Assembly: GCF_000213175.1 (NCBI RefSeq)
Contig: NW_009799100.1
Span: 2,797,952 to 2,861,951 of the forward strand
Source: Neurospora tetrasperma FGSC 2508
Lineage: Eukaryota; Ascomycota; Sordariomycetes; Sordariales; Sordariaceae
DNA length: 64,000 nt
Direction: 5' to 3'
Shown: in pieces, positions 47,201 through 59,808 of the stretch
How positions within the stretch are numbered: position 1 is the first letter of the stretch
Layout of the letters: the number at the start of each line of letters is the position of its first letter
Position numbers and translations under genes: made by a program
The notes under the pieces: generated by a model
Told to the model about the DNA's origin: nothing
Database searches by the model: none
What the model saw: the letters and a program-made list of their open reading frames with translations, nothing else

Positions 47201-50200
47201 AGTTGGGCTCGAGTTCCACAAAGCGCTCAGCTGACAAACTCTTGATGAACGCTCGTCGTGTAACACTTCAGTGGCTCAAAGATCTGAGAGTGGAAGTTCG
47301 TGACGCCGCCCAAGAGGATATAGCAGCCAGAGCAAGTGAATATGGAAGATGGGCGGCCATTCTCTGCCGCCGGACATTTTCTGGTCACTCGCCAAACTTG
47401 CCCATGTCATTGCAGGATCTTGTAACATTTCTCGAGGCTGCTATTGGCCTCCAAGAGAACATGTTGGTGGATGTTAGTAAACTTTCACAAAACTTCAAGC
47501 TCGTCCTCATCAGGGATCTGAAAGCTGCATACAGATTGCAGTCCACGGTTTCTCGGGCAATCAAGGCCTATCCCCAAGTTATCGAAACGATCTTGGATCC
47601 GATTTGGCCCAATCCAACGAGTGACCCTCGGACATTCTCTGACTTGAAGTTCATGTCATCCCCCAACTCCCGCTGGATCGAACAGCAGATCATAACTCGC
47701 CATGGAATTTACAACGAGAAGTATATTGTACAGTTCAACTTCATCGAGGGTTATCTCCTTATTGACGGAAAGCCTCCGGGGACTCTCCCCGCCGAGATTC
47801 GGGATCACGAAATCGTGAAGGAAGTCTTCGGCAATCAGCATCTAATCACACTACCTTCAGCAATGCCAGGCATGAGCCACATGCTGAGAGGTGAGGCCCA
47901 TCATAAGCATCAAGTTCACTTCGGCATCCGGGATGGGCAAGTTATCATTCGTGCCAAAACCAGAGAAGGGACTGTCCTGGAACTCATCCCTCGACGCAAG
48001 TTTCGACAAGTCAAAGGGCATGACATTCCAGCTAGTCTTATCGATGACTGCTTCCATTGGATGACCATATCGGACAAAGCATACCCACGGCTAGAGATCA
48101 GGCATGGTAAACCTTGGAGACAGCACGATCACAACTGGGTTATAGACCTTAACACGAGGGTTGCGAGACGCAGGGACACCAGACTGATCGACCCACAGTC
48201 GAAGCTGTTCAAAATGGTCGAGGAAAACTTCAAATACTTTGAGCATCCTGAGAACTTGCTTGTGTACCAGCCAGGAAAAGGGAACATCGTTGTCAAACTT
48301 GAAAGGCTGGGCCTGACCTTTCGTGTCAATCACGGCGGACTTCTAGAAAGTAAAGAATTGCGCTCTGAGATGGACCCAAACCAAGACGCTGGCACCCTTT
48401 ATGGATTTATGAGCAAGATATGTCTTCGCGACCTCCAAGATCCATCTCAAAGAAGCATCATCACTGCTATGGGCGTACCATCATGGACTCGCCAAGGATC
48501 ACGGACAGTGATTCAGGCCGCCCCGGTCAGTCAATACGGACTGTTCTCTATTGACAACGTGCTAGGGCGCCTTTGGTGTCTACCTGAGCCGAGAAATCTC
48601 TATGCGAAGGCGTTGTTCCATGCTCTCACTACTTCTCCGTTCCCTGATCCACTTACTGGACGTACTGGAAGGGAAGAGGCACAGCATCTACTGCAATCCG
48701 GGCTTTGTCAGCCGTGGCAGCCCCTAGACAACGACGACCTAGCCATGCTACGGTTCATTCATCAGAACCTATGCCCGCGTCGGGAGTACTACCCGCCAAA
48801 TCAAAGGAAACTGCAGACTGCTATCTGGGAGAGACACTTGTCGTATGCTCAGCATGACGGATATGATGCAATTGTCCAGGCTATCATTGCCAAATCGGAT
48901 CGTTTGTACTCCTTCCACAACAACACATCAACACCACCGTCATGTTCCAGTGTTTACATCTCCCATCTTCGGGAGCGTGGTTTGCTTCGGCAATCTTTGT
49001 ATGAGACAAGCTCCCACTACCCTTCCACTTTTACCGGTCGAGGAGATGAACTGTATCATTCCAGAGACTGGGATATGACAACAAAACGATGTAGCAACGT
49101 TTTCCGCATTGTACACCAGGTAACAGAGAATGGATTCAAGTTCAACAGGACGAAGCGCTTGTCAGAAATATTGGAGGACTGGAAAGTTATTGGAGGCTTC
49201 AAGGTGACTCCTGAACATGACTTCTTTTCCCTGATTGACGTCATTGAGAGAATGCCGAGCAATCAGTTTGGAAGCATGGTCTCTTTCTGTTGCAACATTC
49301 AACCAGGCGACAAATACGCGTTGCCGTTCAGATTAGCGCCACTGGTCTTCAGAGACAATGCTGACATGGATTTGGCTGTGTCGTTTGCGGCGTTCTCCCG
49401 TTTCAAAGAGCTCAAGGCTCTCGAACAGCCTAAAGTCGATTTTTTTGCGGATTTCCGGCGTCACGAGTCACCTACCTTGGATATGATTCAAGGAATCATC
49501 CGACAACACGCTTCGGAGCTTCCCGTACCTATTAACCTCCCGTCTGCCAAGGCAAGATCCAAGTTTCAGAAGGAACAAGAACATCACAAACAGTTGTGCA
49601 TTTCGGAAGAAAAACGCATTGCTGAACTGATACATTGTCAATGGCCTACGGAAGCTTTGTCATTTGAAGGCATCGAATCCTCTGTGATTGACTGTTATGA
49701 GGTTCGTCAGACGCTCCAGCCACGGTGGAAGCAGCTCTGGGACAACCACCAACTTTCTCTATGGACAGACTCAGTCGATGATGTTCTCTCAAAACACTCC
49801 AGTGCCTACGAGCTTCCAATAATGTTCATTCCGACCGACACTCGACCTTACCAGTTACCCAGGCGAAAAGAAGTCGTTCCTTCCCTTGCCAGCGACCTAC
49901 TCCCCAAATCAGGGCCACAAAGCTTGCCCCTCTCAGCCCAAGTCAACGAGAGTCAATCCATGCATTTGAGTGCATTGAGACCAAAGGCAGATCGCGGGCA
50001 AGATTTAGTCCGTCCAGAATATCAAGAGCTTGATTGTATTCTCGTCAGCCTCGCGAATGAACCAGGCTCTATTCGTCAAGAATATGCCAATGATTTACGG
50101 AGAAGCTTGAAGGCGCTACAAAGTGCGCCTCGCCGGGTCAAAGTGGATATTCGTCCCACCCTCGCGTTGATGGACAGCCAGATTTTGTCATGTGAGCAGT

Positions 50201-53200
50201 TGATAAGAACACATATGGACGCAATACATCAATCATGGTCTAAGGACGACAGCGGCTCCCCGTGGCTGATTGCAGGTGGGCTTTGGCCTAATGGAAGTAA
50301 AATTACCATGATGGAGCAGCTTCGGTCTGTGGCGGAAAACAGTTTCGGAGATGGAATGAAGAGTGCTTTGGTCGGCCTTGGGATTATGCTCACAAGATTG
50401 CAGAAACTGCGACGGATGAGGCATGCTCACCTTCAGCGCAACAGCCAACGAGTTCTGGATGAACTGGCCAATCCAGGGCATACGAACTGGGATGCGGAGG
50501 AGTATCCAGATTTTCTGCTGCTTGAATTGGAGAGCAACATCCTGATTCGCGATGAACAATTTGAGGTTGCTCAGGCGATTATCGCACCTTACTCAAAGTC
50601 GAACTCGGTTTTGCAGTTGAACATGGGAAAGGTAAGTCGATTTCTCAGCTTTATTGAAACTTGACTAATTTCATCAAAACACTGTACAGGGGAAAACGTC
50701 AGTCATCACGCCAATGGCCGCAGCAATACTGGCAGACAAGCAGCAGCTTTGCAGACTTATTGTGCCCAAGGCTCTCCTCTTGCAAACAGCACAGATCATG
50801 CAATCGAGGCTGGGTGGTTTGGTTGGCCGCGAGATTCGGCATATTCCATTTTCGCGGCGGACTAAAGCAGGGCTGGAGATGCTAAACGTGTTTGAGGAGT
50901 TGCATCACGAGATACTCAATTCTGGGGGAGTAATCCTGGCATTGCCGGAATCCATCATGTCGTTTTCGCTCAGTGGCCTTCAAAGTATGGTCGACTCCAA
51001 ATCGAAACAAGCGCGGCAAATGGTCGAATTCCAGCGCTGGCTCACGGAAACCTCGAGAGACATCCTGGATGAATCGGATGTTACATTGGCCGTCAAAACA
51101 CAGCTCATTTACCCCAGTGGTACTGAGAAGGCTGTGGATGGCCATCCACATAGGTAAGATCATCTTTTTCCGTGTCAATGGCACCTTCATATGCTAACAT
51201 CTTTTCCCCCTGGCAGATGGCATGTTGCACAGGCTCTCCTCGGCCTTGTCGAGGCCCATGTTCCCGACCTTCGCCAGAAGTTCGGCCGCCGTATTGAAGT
51301 GGAGAAGCATGGCTTGGCCTTTCCGCGAGTTTATATCCTGGACTCGGAAGTCGAGCAAGAGTTGAAGCGACGTATCATTGATGATGTTTGTGCTGGAAAA
51401 TCACCTACCTTCCATCTTGCTGAGTCTGTTCAACCGAGCGTTAAGGCAAGACTGAAGCACGCTCTGAGCGATCCAGTTGTGGAGGACTTTCAAATCAACA
51501 AGGCGAAGCGAGCGTTTGTTGACAGAAATTCTGCTGGTGACAAAATCCTGCTGCTTCGAGGTTTGATACACAGCGGTATTCTTTTGCTTTGTCTGAAGAA
51601 GAGATGGAACGTACAGTATGGGCTACATCCCGATCGTATACCCATTGCCGTTCCCTTCGAGGTATGTTCATTGTATCCGGTTCTCCTTTTCAAGGTGTTT
51701 AGCTAACGTATACCGCTTGTACTAGGCAAAGGGTGTCCCATCCGCCAACGCGGAGTTCGGTCATCCTGACGTCGCCATCATCTTCACTTGTCTCGCCTTT
51801 TACTACTCTGGTCTAACTTTGAAGCAATTCACCGACTGTCTTGGCAGCGTTCTGAAGTCTGATGACCCGCAGTCTGAGTACGACATCTGGACTCAGGGCT
51901 GCGCCAATCTTCCTCAAGATCTTCGACAGTGGAATCTGATCAATGCCGAAGACCATCTTCAGGTAGACCAGTTGTGGAAGCTACTCCGGCTCAACAAGGC
52001 AGTGTTGAATTATTATCTAAACACATTTGTGTTTCCGAAACACTGCAAGCAGTTCGAAGTCAAACTTCAGACATCTGGTTGGGATATTCCTCTCTTTCCA
52101 CGAATAACCGACAAGCAAGCACAATCAGCTCGGACCACTGGCTTCAGCGGTACGAATGACAACAAATACTTGCTTCCACTTACCATCAAGCAAGATGACC
52201 TCCCCAGTTTGTCACAGACCAATGCCGAAGTCCTCACGTATCTTCTTGAGGGAAGAAACAGGGGGTACGAGAAGCTGGCTGAACATTACGGGAGACAAGC
52301 TGGGAGAAGACTAACGGAGTCTGAGCTTCTTAGACGCTTGTCACAGAAAAGAATACGGATTCTCATTGATGCCGGTGCGTTTGTGCTGGAGAAGGGAAAC
52401 CAGGAAGTGGTAAAAGAATGGCTGAGTTATGACACTTACAGCCCGGCGGCAGTCTTTTTCAATGAAGACAACAAAGCCATGGTGCTGTCCCGCGGGTCCA
52501 GAAAGCCGGTTCCATTGCTAGCCACCCCATATGCTGAAAACCTGGAAGACTGCCTGGTGTACCTCGACGAAGCGCACACCCGCGGGACAGATCTCAAATT
52601 ACCACAAGCCGCTTGTGGAGCTCTGACATTGGCATTGAATCAGACCAAAGATCATACTGTTCAAGCCGCTATGAGACTTCGACAACTGGGCACAACGCAG
52701 TCAATAGTCTTCTGTGCGCCACCTGAGGTCGATCACGACATTCGGAAGGTGTGCCAGCTCTCTTGGCTACACCATATCGACTCTGGACATTGCGTACGGT
52801 GGCTCCTTGAAATGACCTGTCGTGCTAACGAAAGTCTTCGCCCATTGTATGTGGCACAAGGAACGGACTTCTGCAAGAGGATGAACTCCGCGTTGGAGAA
52901 TCCAAATTATGTTGGTTCAACGAAGCACCGCGACGCTCATACGAGCGTGATCCTTCAAAAGGAGTGCTCGACGCTGAAGGAAATCTATGGAAGCAAAGCG
53001 CAAAGTTCGGGTTTGGATGTTGGTCTTCCGGCAATTACAAATTCGAAGCTGCGATCCTTCTACGAAACGCTCACCAAGAAGAAGAAAGACCTTACCCATA
53101 CTACGTCCGAGGCCCTTGCTTGTGCTCTTGATGAAGTAGAGCAGGAGCGCGAAGTCGAGTTTCAGGTTGAGGAGATCCGCCAGGTGCGCAAACCCATTCA

Positions 53201-54185
53201 CCACGATGCCTTGGAATTTCCTGGGATGCATCCAAACATCCTGAGGTTCATAAAGAAGGGTGTGCTACGGGGCACGGATGGCTATGAGCATGCCTTCACC
53301 GCCCTAGGAAGGACCACATTGGGGAGAAAGTATGAGGTTCGCTCAACGGGCTCGAAATTCTATGTGTCATCCGAGTTCCGGCGCACTATTTCAGCCAGCA
53401 AAGACCCAAGCGATAACTTCTTTGTAAGTCTTCACTAATCATGTCAAAGAGTAGTCAATCAGCTAACTGATGCGATATTGCAGAGACCCGTAGAATGGAT
53501 TCTCTACGCTCCCCGCACTCAGACGGCGTTGGTCCTCATTCCTGAGGAAGCCGAAATGGCAATCCCCATGTTGCGTGCCGCTGAAAACCGCAGCCCGGTC
53601 CATCTCATTCCCTACGCTTCGCCAGTCACGCGAAACATGACCTCGCTAGGCCGACTTACCTATTACGCCTTCCCTTCGCTACCTAAAAGCACCAAAATTC
53701 CAGACTGGCTTACAATCGAGATCGGAATCCTCGCCGGTCGTCTTTACTTTGACTTCACCGAGTACGGCGCCATTGTCAAGTATCTCCAAGCGGACAGAGT
53801 CAATGAAGCAGAAGGAGAAGGCGCCGACGACAACTGCAAACCAACGTCTTCACTTGTTAATGGCCACACTGAAGTCGAATTTGCCAAGAATCCTCTCGCC
53901 TTCGTCCTCGACTGGCTCACACAGCGGAGACGCGGACAGGACATCACGCATACCCCTATGGGATACGTGTGTCAGCGCCGGAAGTTGAGCGCTGAACATC
54001 CGTTTTTCAGGTCGTCGGAGGCGGAGATGTCGGAGGTTGGCGGAACGTCGCCAAAGAGAAGAAGCGACGAAGAGGACGAGTCAGACTCGGATGGAGAGTA
54101 TGACATGGTTGAGATGGACCAGTCGGACGATGATGGTGGCGAGGATGTGTCTGCGGTTGAGGAATGGCACCGTGAGGACGAGTGA
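44300..54185 (+). CDS. giant DUF6606/DUF3638/DUF3645 protein, helicase-like ATPase
   Basis: I infer seven exons: 44300-44616, 44697-45231, 45307-50631, 50690-51153, 51217-51661, 51726-53423 and 53484-54185. The introns are 58-80 bp with GT..AG ends and join in phase to about 3161 residues. The N-terminus (ELYHHLVLAAKVP) opens a DUF6606 region of roughly 280 residues. DUF3638 begins near residue 2030, with the Walker A loop MGKGKTSVITP created across intron 4 (residues about 2057-2067), then a block LALPESIMSFSLSGLQSM. A DExD box, DILDESD, ends at residue 2189. DUF3645 follows near 2360 (AKGVPSANAEFGHPDVAI). Near 2643 comes LDEAHTRGTDLKLP and then QAAMRLRQLG, which look like SF2 motifs V and VI. 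The C-terminus is highly acidic (residues about 3120-3161). Proteins of this architecture are widespread in fungi without a known role. The start ATG at 44300 was chosen from the family N-terminus; an upstream in-frame ATG at 44204 is possible. Confidence 0.9.
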
Positions 54186-55497
54186 AAGATGCATGAATCT
54201 TTCGAGGATAGTAGCAGGCTAACTGACGATACGGAATGAAGATGTGGCGTCAGTTCGAGAACTGATTGATGGTGTTATTTGCTTTGGACATTTGCTCATG
54301 GCGGGCCTTTATTGGGGTGGAGTTATTGTCGGATTTGCAGGAACTGCGGCTTGGTTGTTGGTCATTTAAGGCAAGCACTGGGATTTGTTGTAGTAGCGTT
54401 GTCAGATTATGTGGTTTGTGGTCTTTTCCTATTCGCCTTTTACTGAACAGGACTTCGAGCTCGTGTGGGTTGATTCACCTACACAGCGTTCATAGGATTA
54501 CTAGGTACTTGCTTGTTTCAGTAGCTGTTTTATCTAATTCCATTCGTGAAATCCACAACTCTGCTGTAAGCCATGAGCATTTCGCAGTGAATCATACAGA
54601 AATCACTATGTTTGTAGCTCTTTGACATGCTACACTCTAACATAAGATTTGTAGGTGGTATTCTGCCCACGAGGATGAAAGATAATGATGCCAACAAGAT
54701 GCGTATAAGCGTTGCCCGAGAGCATCGAACAAACCCCGTCTGTCCAATAACGAGATAAAAAAAAAAAAAAGATGAAAAAAAATAAGGCACGACGACACCC
54801 GACTGTTGTAGTGAAGCAACATTGACTTCGTGCGTAACGCAGCATAAACTCTGCAACTACTGGCGCTTGTTTAGGAACTGGCTCCCTACCTCACCTAGTT
54901 GTGTCGCAAGAAGGCAAGCATCAATGACCGCTCAACCACTGGCCCCAAAGTTTGCTTTAAGGTGTCACACTTGAGGGAAGCAATGCCATTTGCCATTTAT
55001 AGATATAGGTAGGTACATAGGATAGGTACATAGAGTGAGGGAACTCCTCCTTCGCGGCTAGGTTCTACTCCTTTGAAGGTCCATGAACCAGCCGAACAGC
55101 TACAGAACTTTCTATGAGAGTGATGTACTACAGTCCAAGACTGCTTTGTTAATAAGCTCAAGACCTTGGGTGAACTCTGCTAAGCTTTTTCGGCAGCCTA
55201 TTCATGTGTTTTGTCCCATTGTTGAAGCGTGATGTATGCGCTGGTAATTAGTAGGATGGTAACAATGCGTGCGACTCCTTGGTGTGCTATTTACCTGTAG
55301 TGACACAAGATCCATGATCCAGTGAATTTGCTCATGGAATGTGATGCGGCAAAAGCCTTGGTGTCTACTTCATTTTCTTATGCAAATATTGTCGGAGACT
55401 AGTACAGATTGATTGGTCTGAGAAAACACTACATATACAAAGAACTGTGAAGACATAACACATGATGAGAAACTCATTCGTTTCTCTTTTCTTTTTT
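54186..55497. other. intergenic region downstream of the giant gene
   Basis: The 3' flank of the giant gene and about 1.3 kb without a supported gene. A poly-A tract of thirteen or more A occurs at about 54757-54770, followed by another A-run. Small minus-strand frames at 54530-54856 are Phe-rich translations of the complementary T-run and not genes. Confidence 0.5.
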
Positions 55498-56242
55498 NNN
55501 NNNNNNNNNNNNNNNNNNNNNNNNNNNNNNNNNNNNNNNNNNNNNNNNNNNNNNNNNNNNNNNNNNNNNNNNNNNNNNNNNNNNNNNNNNNNNNNNNNNN
55601 NNNNNNNNNNNNNNNNNNNNNNNNNNNNNNNNNNNNNNNNNNNNNNNNNNNNNNNNNNNNNNNNNNNNNNNNNNNNNNNNNNNNNNNNNNNNNNNNNNNN
55701 NNNNNNNNNNNNNNNNNNNNNNNNNNNNNNNNNNNNNNNNNNNNNNNNNNNNNNNNNNNNNNNNNNNNNNNNNNNNNNNNNNNNNNNNNNNNNNNNNNNN
55801 NNNNNNNNNNNNNNNNNNNNNNNNNNNNNNNNNNNNNNNNNNNNNNNNNNNNNNNNNNNNNNNNNNNNNNNNNNNNNNNNNNNNNNNNNNNNNNNNNNNN
55901 NNNNNNNNNNNNNNNNNNNNNNNNNNNNNNNNNNNNNNNNNNNNNNNNNNNNNNNNNNNNNNNNNNNNNNNNNNNNNNNNNNNNNNNNNNNNNNNNNNNN
56001 NNNNNNNNNNNNNNNNNNNNNNNNNNNNNNNNNNNNNNNNNNNNNNNNNNNNNNNNNNNNNNNNNNNNNNNNNNNNNNNNNNNNNNNNNNNNNNNNNNNN
56101 NNNNNNNNNNNNNNNNNNNNNNNNNNNNNNNNNNNNNNNNNNNNNNNNNNNNNNNNNNNNNNNNNNNNNNNNNNNNNNNNNNNNNNNNNNNNNNNNNNNN
56201 NNNNNNNNNNNNNNNNNNNNNNNNNNNNNNNNNNNNNNNNNN
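55498..56242. other. assembly gap (745 N)
   Basis: 745 undetermined bases, with a T-rich run (TTTCTCTTTTCTTTTTT) directly at the left edge. ORFs that appear to cross it are artefacts. Confidence 0.99.
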
Positions 56243-56968
56243 AATCGTCTCGTGAGCAAACGGAAGGGGGGAGGCAGACTGGTAACGTCAGTGAGGGTGG
56301 AAGGCGGTATACGATTAGGCGAGACAGCGGTGCTCCAGGTGTTCTAGTAGTCGGATCATATGCGGTTTTGTTCACAAGGGCGGTGAGGTGGAAACCGTCA
56401 CAGTTAGAATTTGGTAGCAGATGGCGCGATTCGATCGCGGCCTAGGTATGAAGCGGGGATTTTAGTCCAGAGACGTCCGTCGTCGCAAGGTTTCGCCTAT
56501 CGAAAGCCTAGAAAGGGATTCCATGTCACTATGGCACTGTATGTATTCATACCTAGCTTGGGAATAAGAATATCATTGTTTTCTTAATCGTTTCTCATCA
56601 TTAGCGCTACTTCACAGTCGGGGGCTCGCGGTCGGCACAGGTTAGCCGGACACCGAGCAGCATGGACACTCTGGCGAAACGTCGCAGCGATAGCGAATTT
56701 AATTCCGGTAAGCCATCAGATATGATTCAAGAGGTCCATATATGCGGGTGAGAAGGTATCAATTCACTGAGCAGGATATTCATGGTGTCATTCTTATCTG
56801 TTGTCGAAGGTCCCTAAACTTTCCTGCACGACAACTTTGAGAGGGTTCCGATTGTTATATTTTAACCCATGCATCAATCCATATTCCATCATGCACTTGA
56901 CAAATGATGTGAGAAGAGCTATTCCCGGCAGTGCAATAATCACATGTAGACCCACCCGTCATGTCATC
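56243..56968. other. intergenic region right of the gap
   Basis: Normal-composition DNA with no recognised gene. A + strand frame at 56801-57145 runs antisense to the end of the next minus-strand gene and is most likely a shadow. Confidence 0.4.
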
Positions 56969-57113
56969 TCACTCCTCCATGGGGATATCATCCTCGTCCT
57001 CCTCGTCAAAACCACCCTCGAATCCCTGGGCGTATTCCTCCACCTCACTCCTCCTCAGCCCCTTCCTCCGACTCTGCGCTATTCATACCGCCCATCTTCT
57101 TGTCATCAGGCTC

Positions 57114-57695
57114 CTAGATTGAAAACTGAATCGGCATGCTGGTAACATCCCAGAACACAGCAGCCTCCAGAAATCTGTCAACTGCAGCCGCCAGAGGACA
57201 GCAGCGATGAGGGATCTCCGCGCGAAGGTGCTCTGCAGCAAAGCTGCGGAAACGCTGCCGCGCCTCAATGATAGCCATAAAAAGGGCCTGAAAAATACGG
57301 GGGTTGAGGAGCTCCCCAAGCTCGGTGCCCACACGAGCCTGTTCGAGGAAGGACTCATCCTCCCAGTCCCAGATGTCGAAACCGTCCTCGCCGACGCCAG
57401 TCATGCCGATGCCGGCCATGAAATCGACTGGGTCGAGCATCGCCGTGTTGTTGCGCACAAGGCGCGTGGATGTGTCGACTATGTCGACAAGCAGACGCTC
57501 AACCTCCTGCTTGGCGGGGCTCGAGGTCATCCTCATGTTGGGATGTACCCGCTCAACGAGCACCTGCAGAACCGCGACACCAACAACATCACGGCGCTCA
57601 GGCCGCAGGATGTTTCGGCCGTGGTGGTAATTCCAACGGAGCCCCATCTTGGGGAGGATTTGGTAAAGAGAGGGCGACCGGGTGGGAGCAGACAT
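57114..57695 (-). CDS. uncharacterised protein, 193 aa, possible truncated form
   Basis: A single-exon minus-strand frame of 193 residues. I do not recognise a family. The N-terminus (MSAPTRSPSLYQILPKMGLR) is followed by a mostly helical segment (residues 40-90) with VLQVLVERVHPN and an Asp/Gly/Trp-rich stretch, EDGFDIWDWEDESFLEQ (about 104-120). A second helical segment then contains IFQALFMAIIEARQRFRSF, and the frame ends VFWDVTSMPIQFSI. Directly after the stop TAG the same frame continues as an acidic, coding-like segment, and a neighbouring frame continues as another acidic tail that ends at 56969. The gene may therefore have lost its C-terminus, or it may contain an intron I cannot place. 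A nuclear chaperone-like or scaffold role is possible but not shown. Confidence 0.5.
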   Translation of the reverse strand: MSAPTRSPSLYQILPKMGLRWNYHHGRNILRPERRDVVGVAVLQVLVERVHPNMRMTSSPAKQEVERLLVDIVDTSTRLVRNNTAMLDPVDFMAGIGMTGVGEDGFDIWDWEDESFLEQARVGTELGELLNPRIFQALFMAIIEARQRFRSFAAEHLRAEIPHRCCPLAAAVDRFLEAAVFWDVTSMPIQFSI

Positions 57696-59807
57696 TTTGA
57701 AGTGAAGTACCTGTACTCAACAAAGGGTCAGCGGTTATCCATTATGCTCATGATTTTACGATAGTTCATGTGAGAAATCGCTTAACCCTTGCGACATGGT
57801 TAGAGTTGGCTTTGAACTTACGTTCTGGTGGGGAGCACGTGGGTCAGAACTTGATCAAACGCGTGATAACGTCAACGAGAACTGAAAGAGCGTTGAGGTC
57901 AGCAATTTATATACTGTATAATAAGCGCCTGCGAGGATATATCTTCCGTACTTATATGAAGTGTGTGCGCTGTTATGTTAAGATGATCTCGTCGTGATTC
58001 TCGCGGTTGTCGAGGAAGAGAAGAAGTTGTGGTCGAAGTTGAAAATTTAAGGAGGGAGAGAGAATCAGCGAGTACGAGTGACGGGATCGAGGGCAGGAGA
58101 GAGAATTGGTGCCTGAAATTTCTCTCCAGCTTTGCGTTTGCTATCTTTCCATTCTACCAATAGCAGAATAGCGAAAGCGCGTATCGTGTTCGAGATGAGA
58201 TGAAAAGCACATTTTTTGCTCTTTGCTTGTTATTATACAACATGTAAGGTAGGCACGGCAACCGAGAAGGAACTTGAGATCTCCACTAATGTAACCGGTC
58301 CTTAAGGGCAGGCTGATAGCAGATACCGTCATATCTTCCATGATGCTCATACCACTTGTGCCAGTGTCTGCTGTCGGAGCAGTTGAGATTCAGTGTTCCG
58401 AAACGGGCGTATTGTTGAGAAAAAAAAAAAAAAATTTAAAATTTTGAAAAAAATCAAAGAAAAAAAATTATAAATAAAGAAGAATTTAACTGAGAAAAAG
58501 AAAAATTAAAAAAAGCAAATATTAAAAAAAAGAAGTCGACGGTCATTATTTGGGTCAAGATACGACGTAGATGAAACATGCGGGAGCCGGGCTCGATTAC
58601 ATAGTTCATGGCTAGCTTCGTTGTGGCAAAAGTGCGAACTACTTTGTGACAAAGCTTTGAGGAATGAAGGATACCCATGCTTGAACAACACTTCCAACTC
58701 GTCTATAAGTAGACTGTCATTCTTGGATCATGTTTGCTGAGCTGGAGCCATCTTTAGGTAACTTTCCCTTTAATCACCTGATCGTGAGAGTAACGTAGAG
58801 CCCAATCCCCTCCTCCTTTTGTACTTCTAGAACGAGCTCAAGAGATTTCCTCGAGTAGATGTATGTGAGCAAGTGAGCGGTCACGTTAATGCCCTTGATG
58901 ACGAGGATGGTAAACCGTAAGGTCAAGTTCCCTTGTTCAAAGGACTCCAAGTACATCTGGTGGATGCGGAAAGACGAGAACATATAGGAACTTATTTACC
59001 TCTATAGAGTAGGAACGAAAAAGAGAAACAGAAATCAGGAAGACCACACCTACTGGAAGCGAGGTGCCCCTGAGCGGGAGCACATTGAATAGCCTCAAAG
59101 GCACGGTTGGCCAACAACATCGAGCTTGCAAACAACACGTCCGCGCTAAGGGACACCTCCAATGCAGGGGCATTTGGGGAAGGATCATAGCGCCCATCAC
59201 CTCCTTGCTTCTTCATGCTACATCCTCGCATAGGTGGCCATGCATTGTGATAGGGCTGAATTTATATTGTATTGTGACACGGGGTTTCCCCCGTTAGCAC
59301 CTTGTCTGTTAAAGGGAAGTGGAGCCCCATTGAGGGAAGCGTCCACCTTCGCTGCAATCAAGCATATAAGGCTTGACTGACAGCCAGTCAACTCTAAGAT
59401 AGAGTTAGATAGAACAACAATCAACACATCTATCATTTCGCTCTACGCTGGTCTCCACGCATCATATTGTGAGGAAGGAAATCAGCCCATCTTCCAAGCA
59501 CCAGGTGGTAAGTTGTCACCGGACAGGAGATTCGGAGAAGCCTATGGTGAAAAGATTGAAGCTGTGTACTGCGGGCGCTTCGGACTTTCAAATTCAAGCA
59601 AGTTCGACAACTGTGCCGCCTTGAGCGGGCAGAGTGACTTGCCGGAACGTACCGACCAGCCGGGACATTCTTGCCGGACGTAGCACCCCCTACAGCCCAG
59701 CCCAGCCCCATTGACTGCCACCTAGCCCCAAGCCTGCAGATAGGCCCTATATAGAGAAGGTCAAGTGCTGAGGTCTCCAACAAGGACGATACCCTAAGGT
59801 CAACTTT
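57696..59807. other. intergenic region, low-complexity A-rich patch
   Basis: No recognised gene. An A-rich, low-complexity patch at about 58418-58533 (homopolymer A runs separated by TTTAAA and AATT steps) stands out from ordinary neighbours. It produces long Phe/Leu frames on the minus strand that are not genes. The first few hundred bases would carry the promoter of the 193-residue minus-strand gene. Confidence 0.5.
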
Positions 59808-59808
59808 G

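Noticed and set aside
55365-56445. ORFs of 261-336 codons spanning the N run
   Set aside because: They are open only because undetermined bases contain no stop codons.
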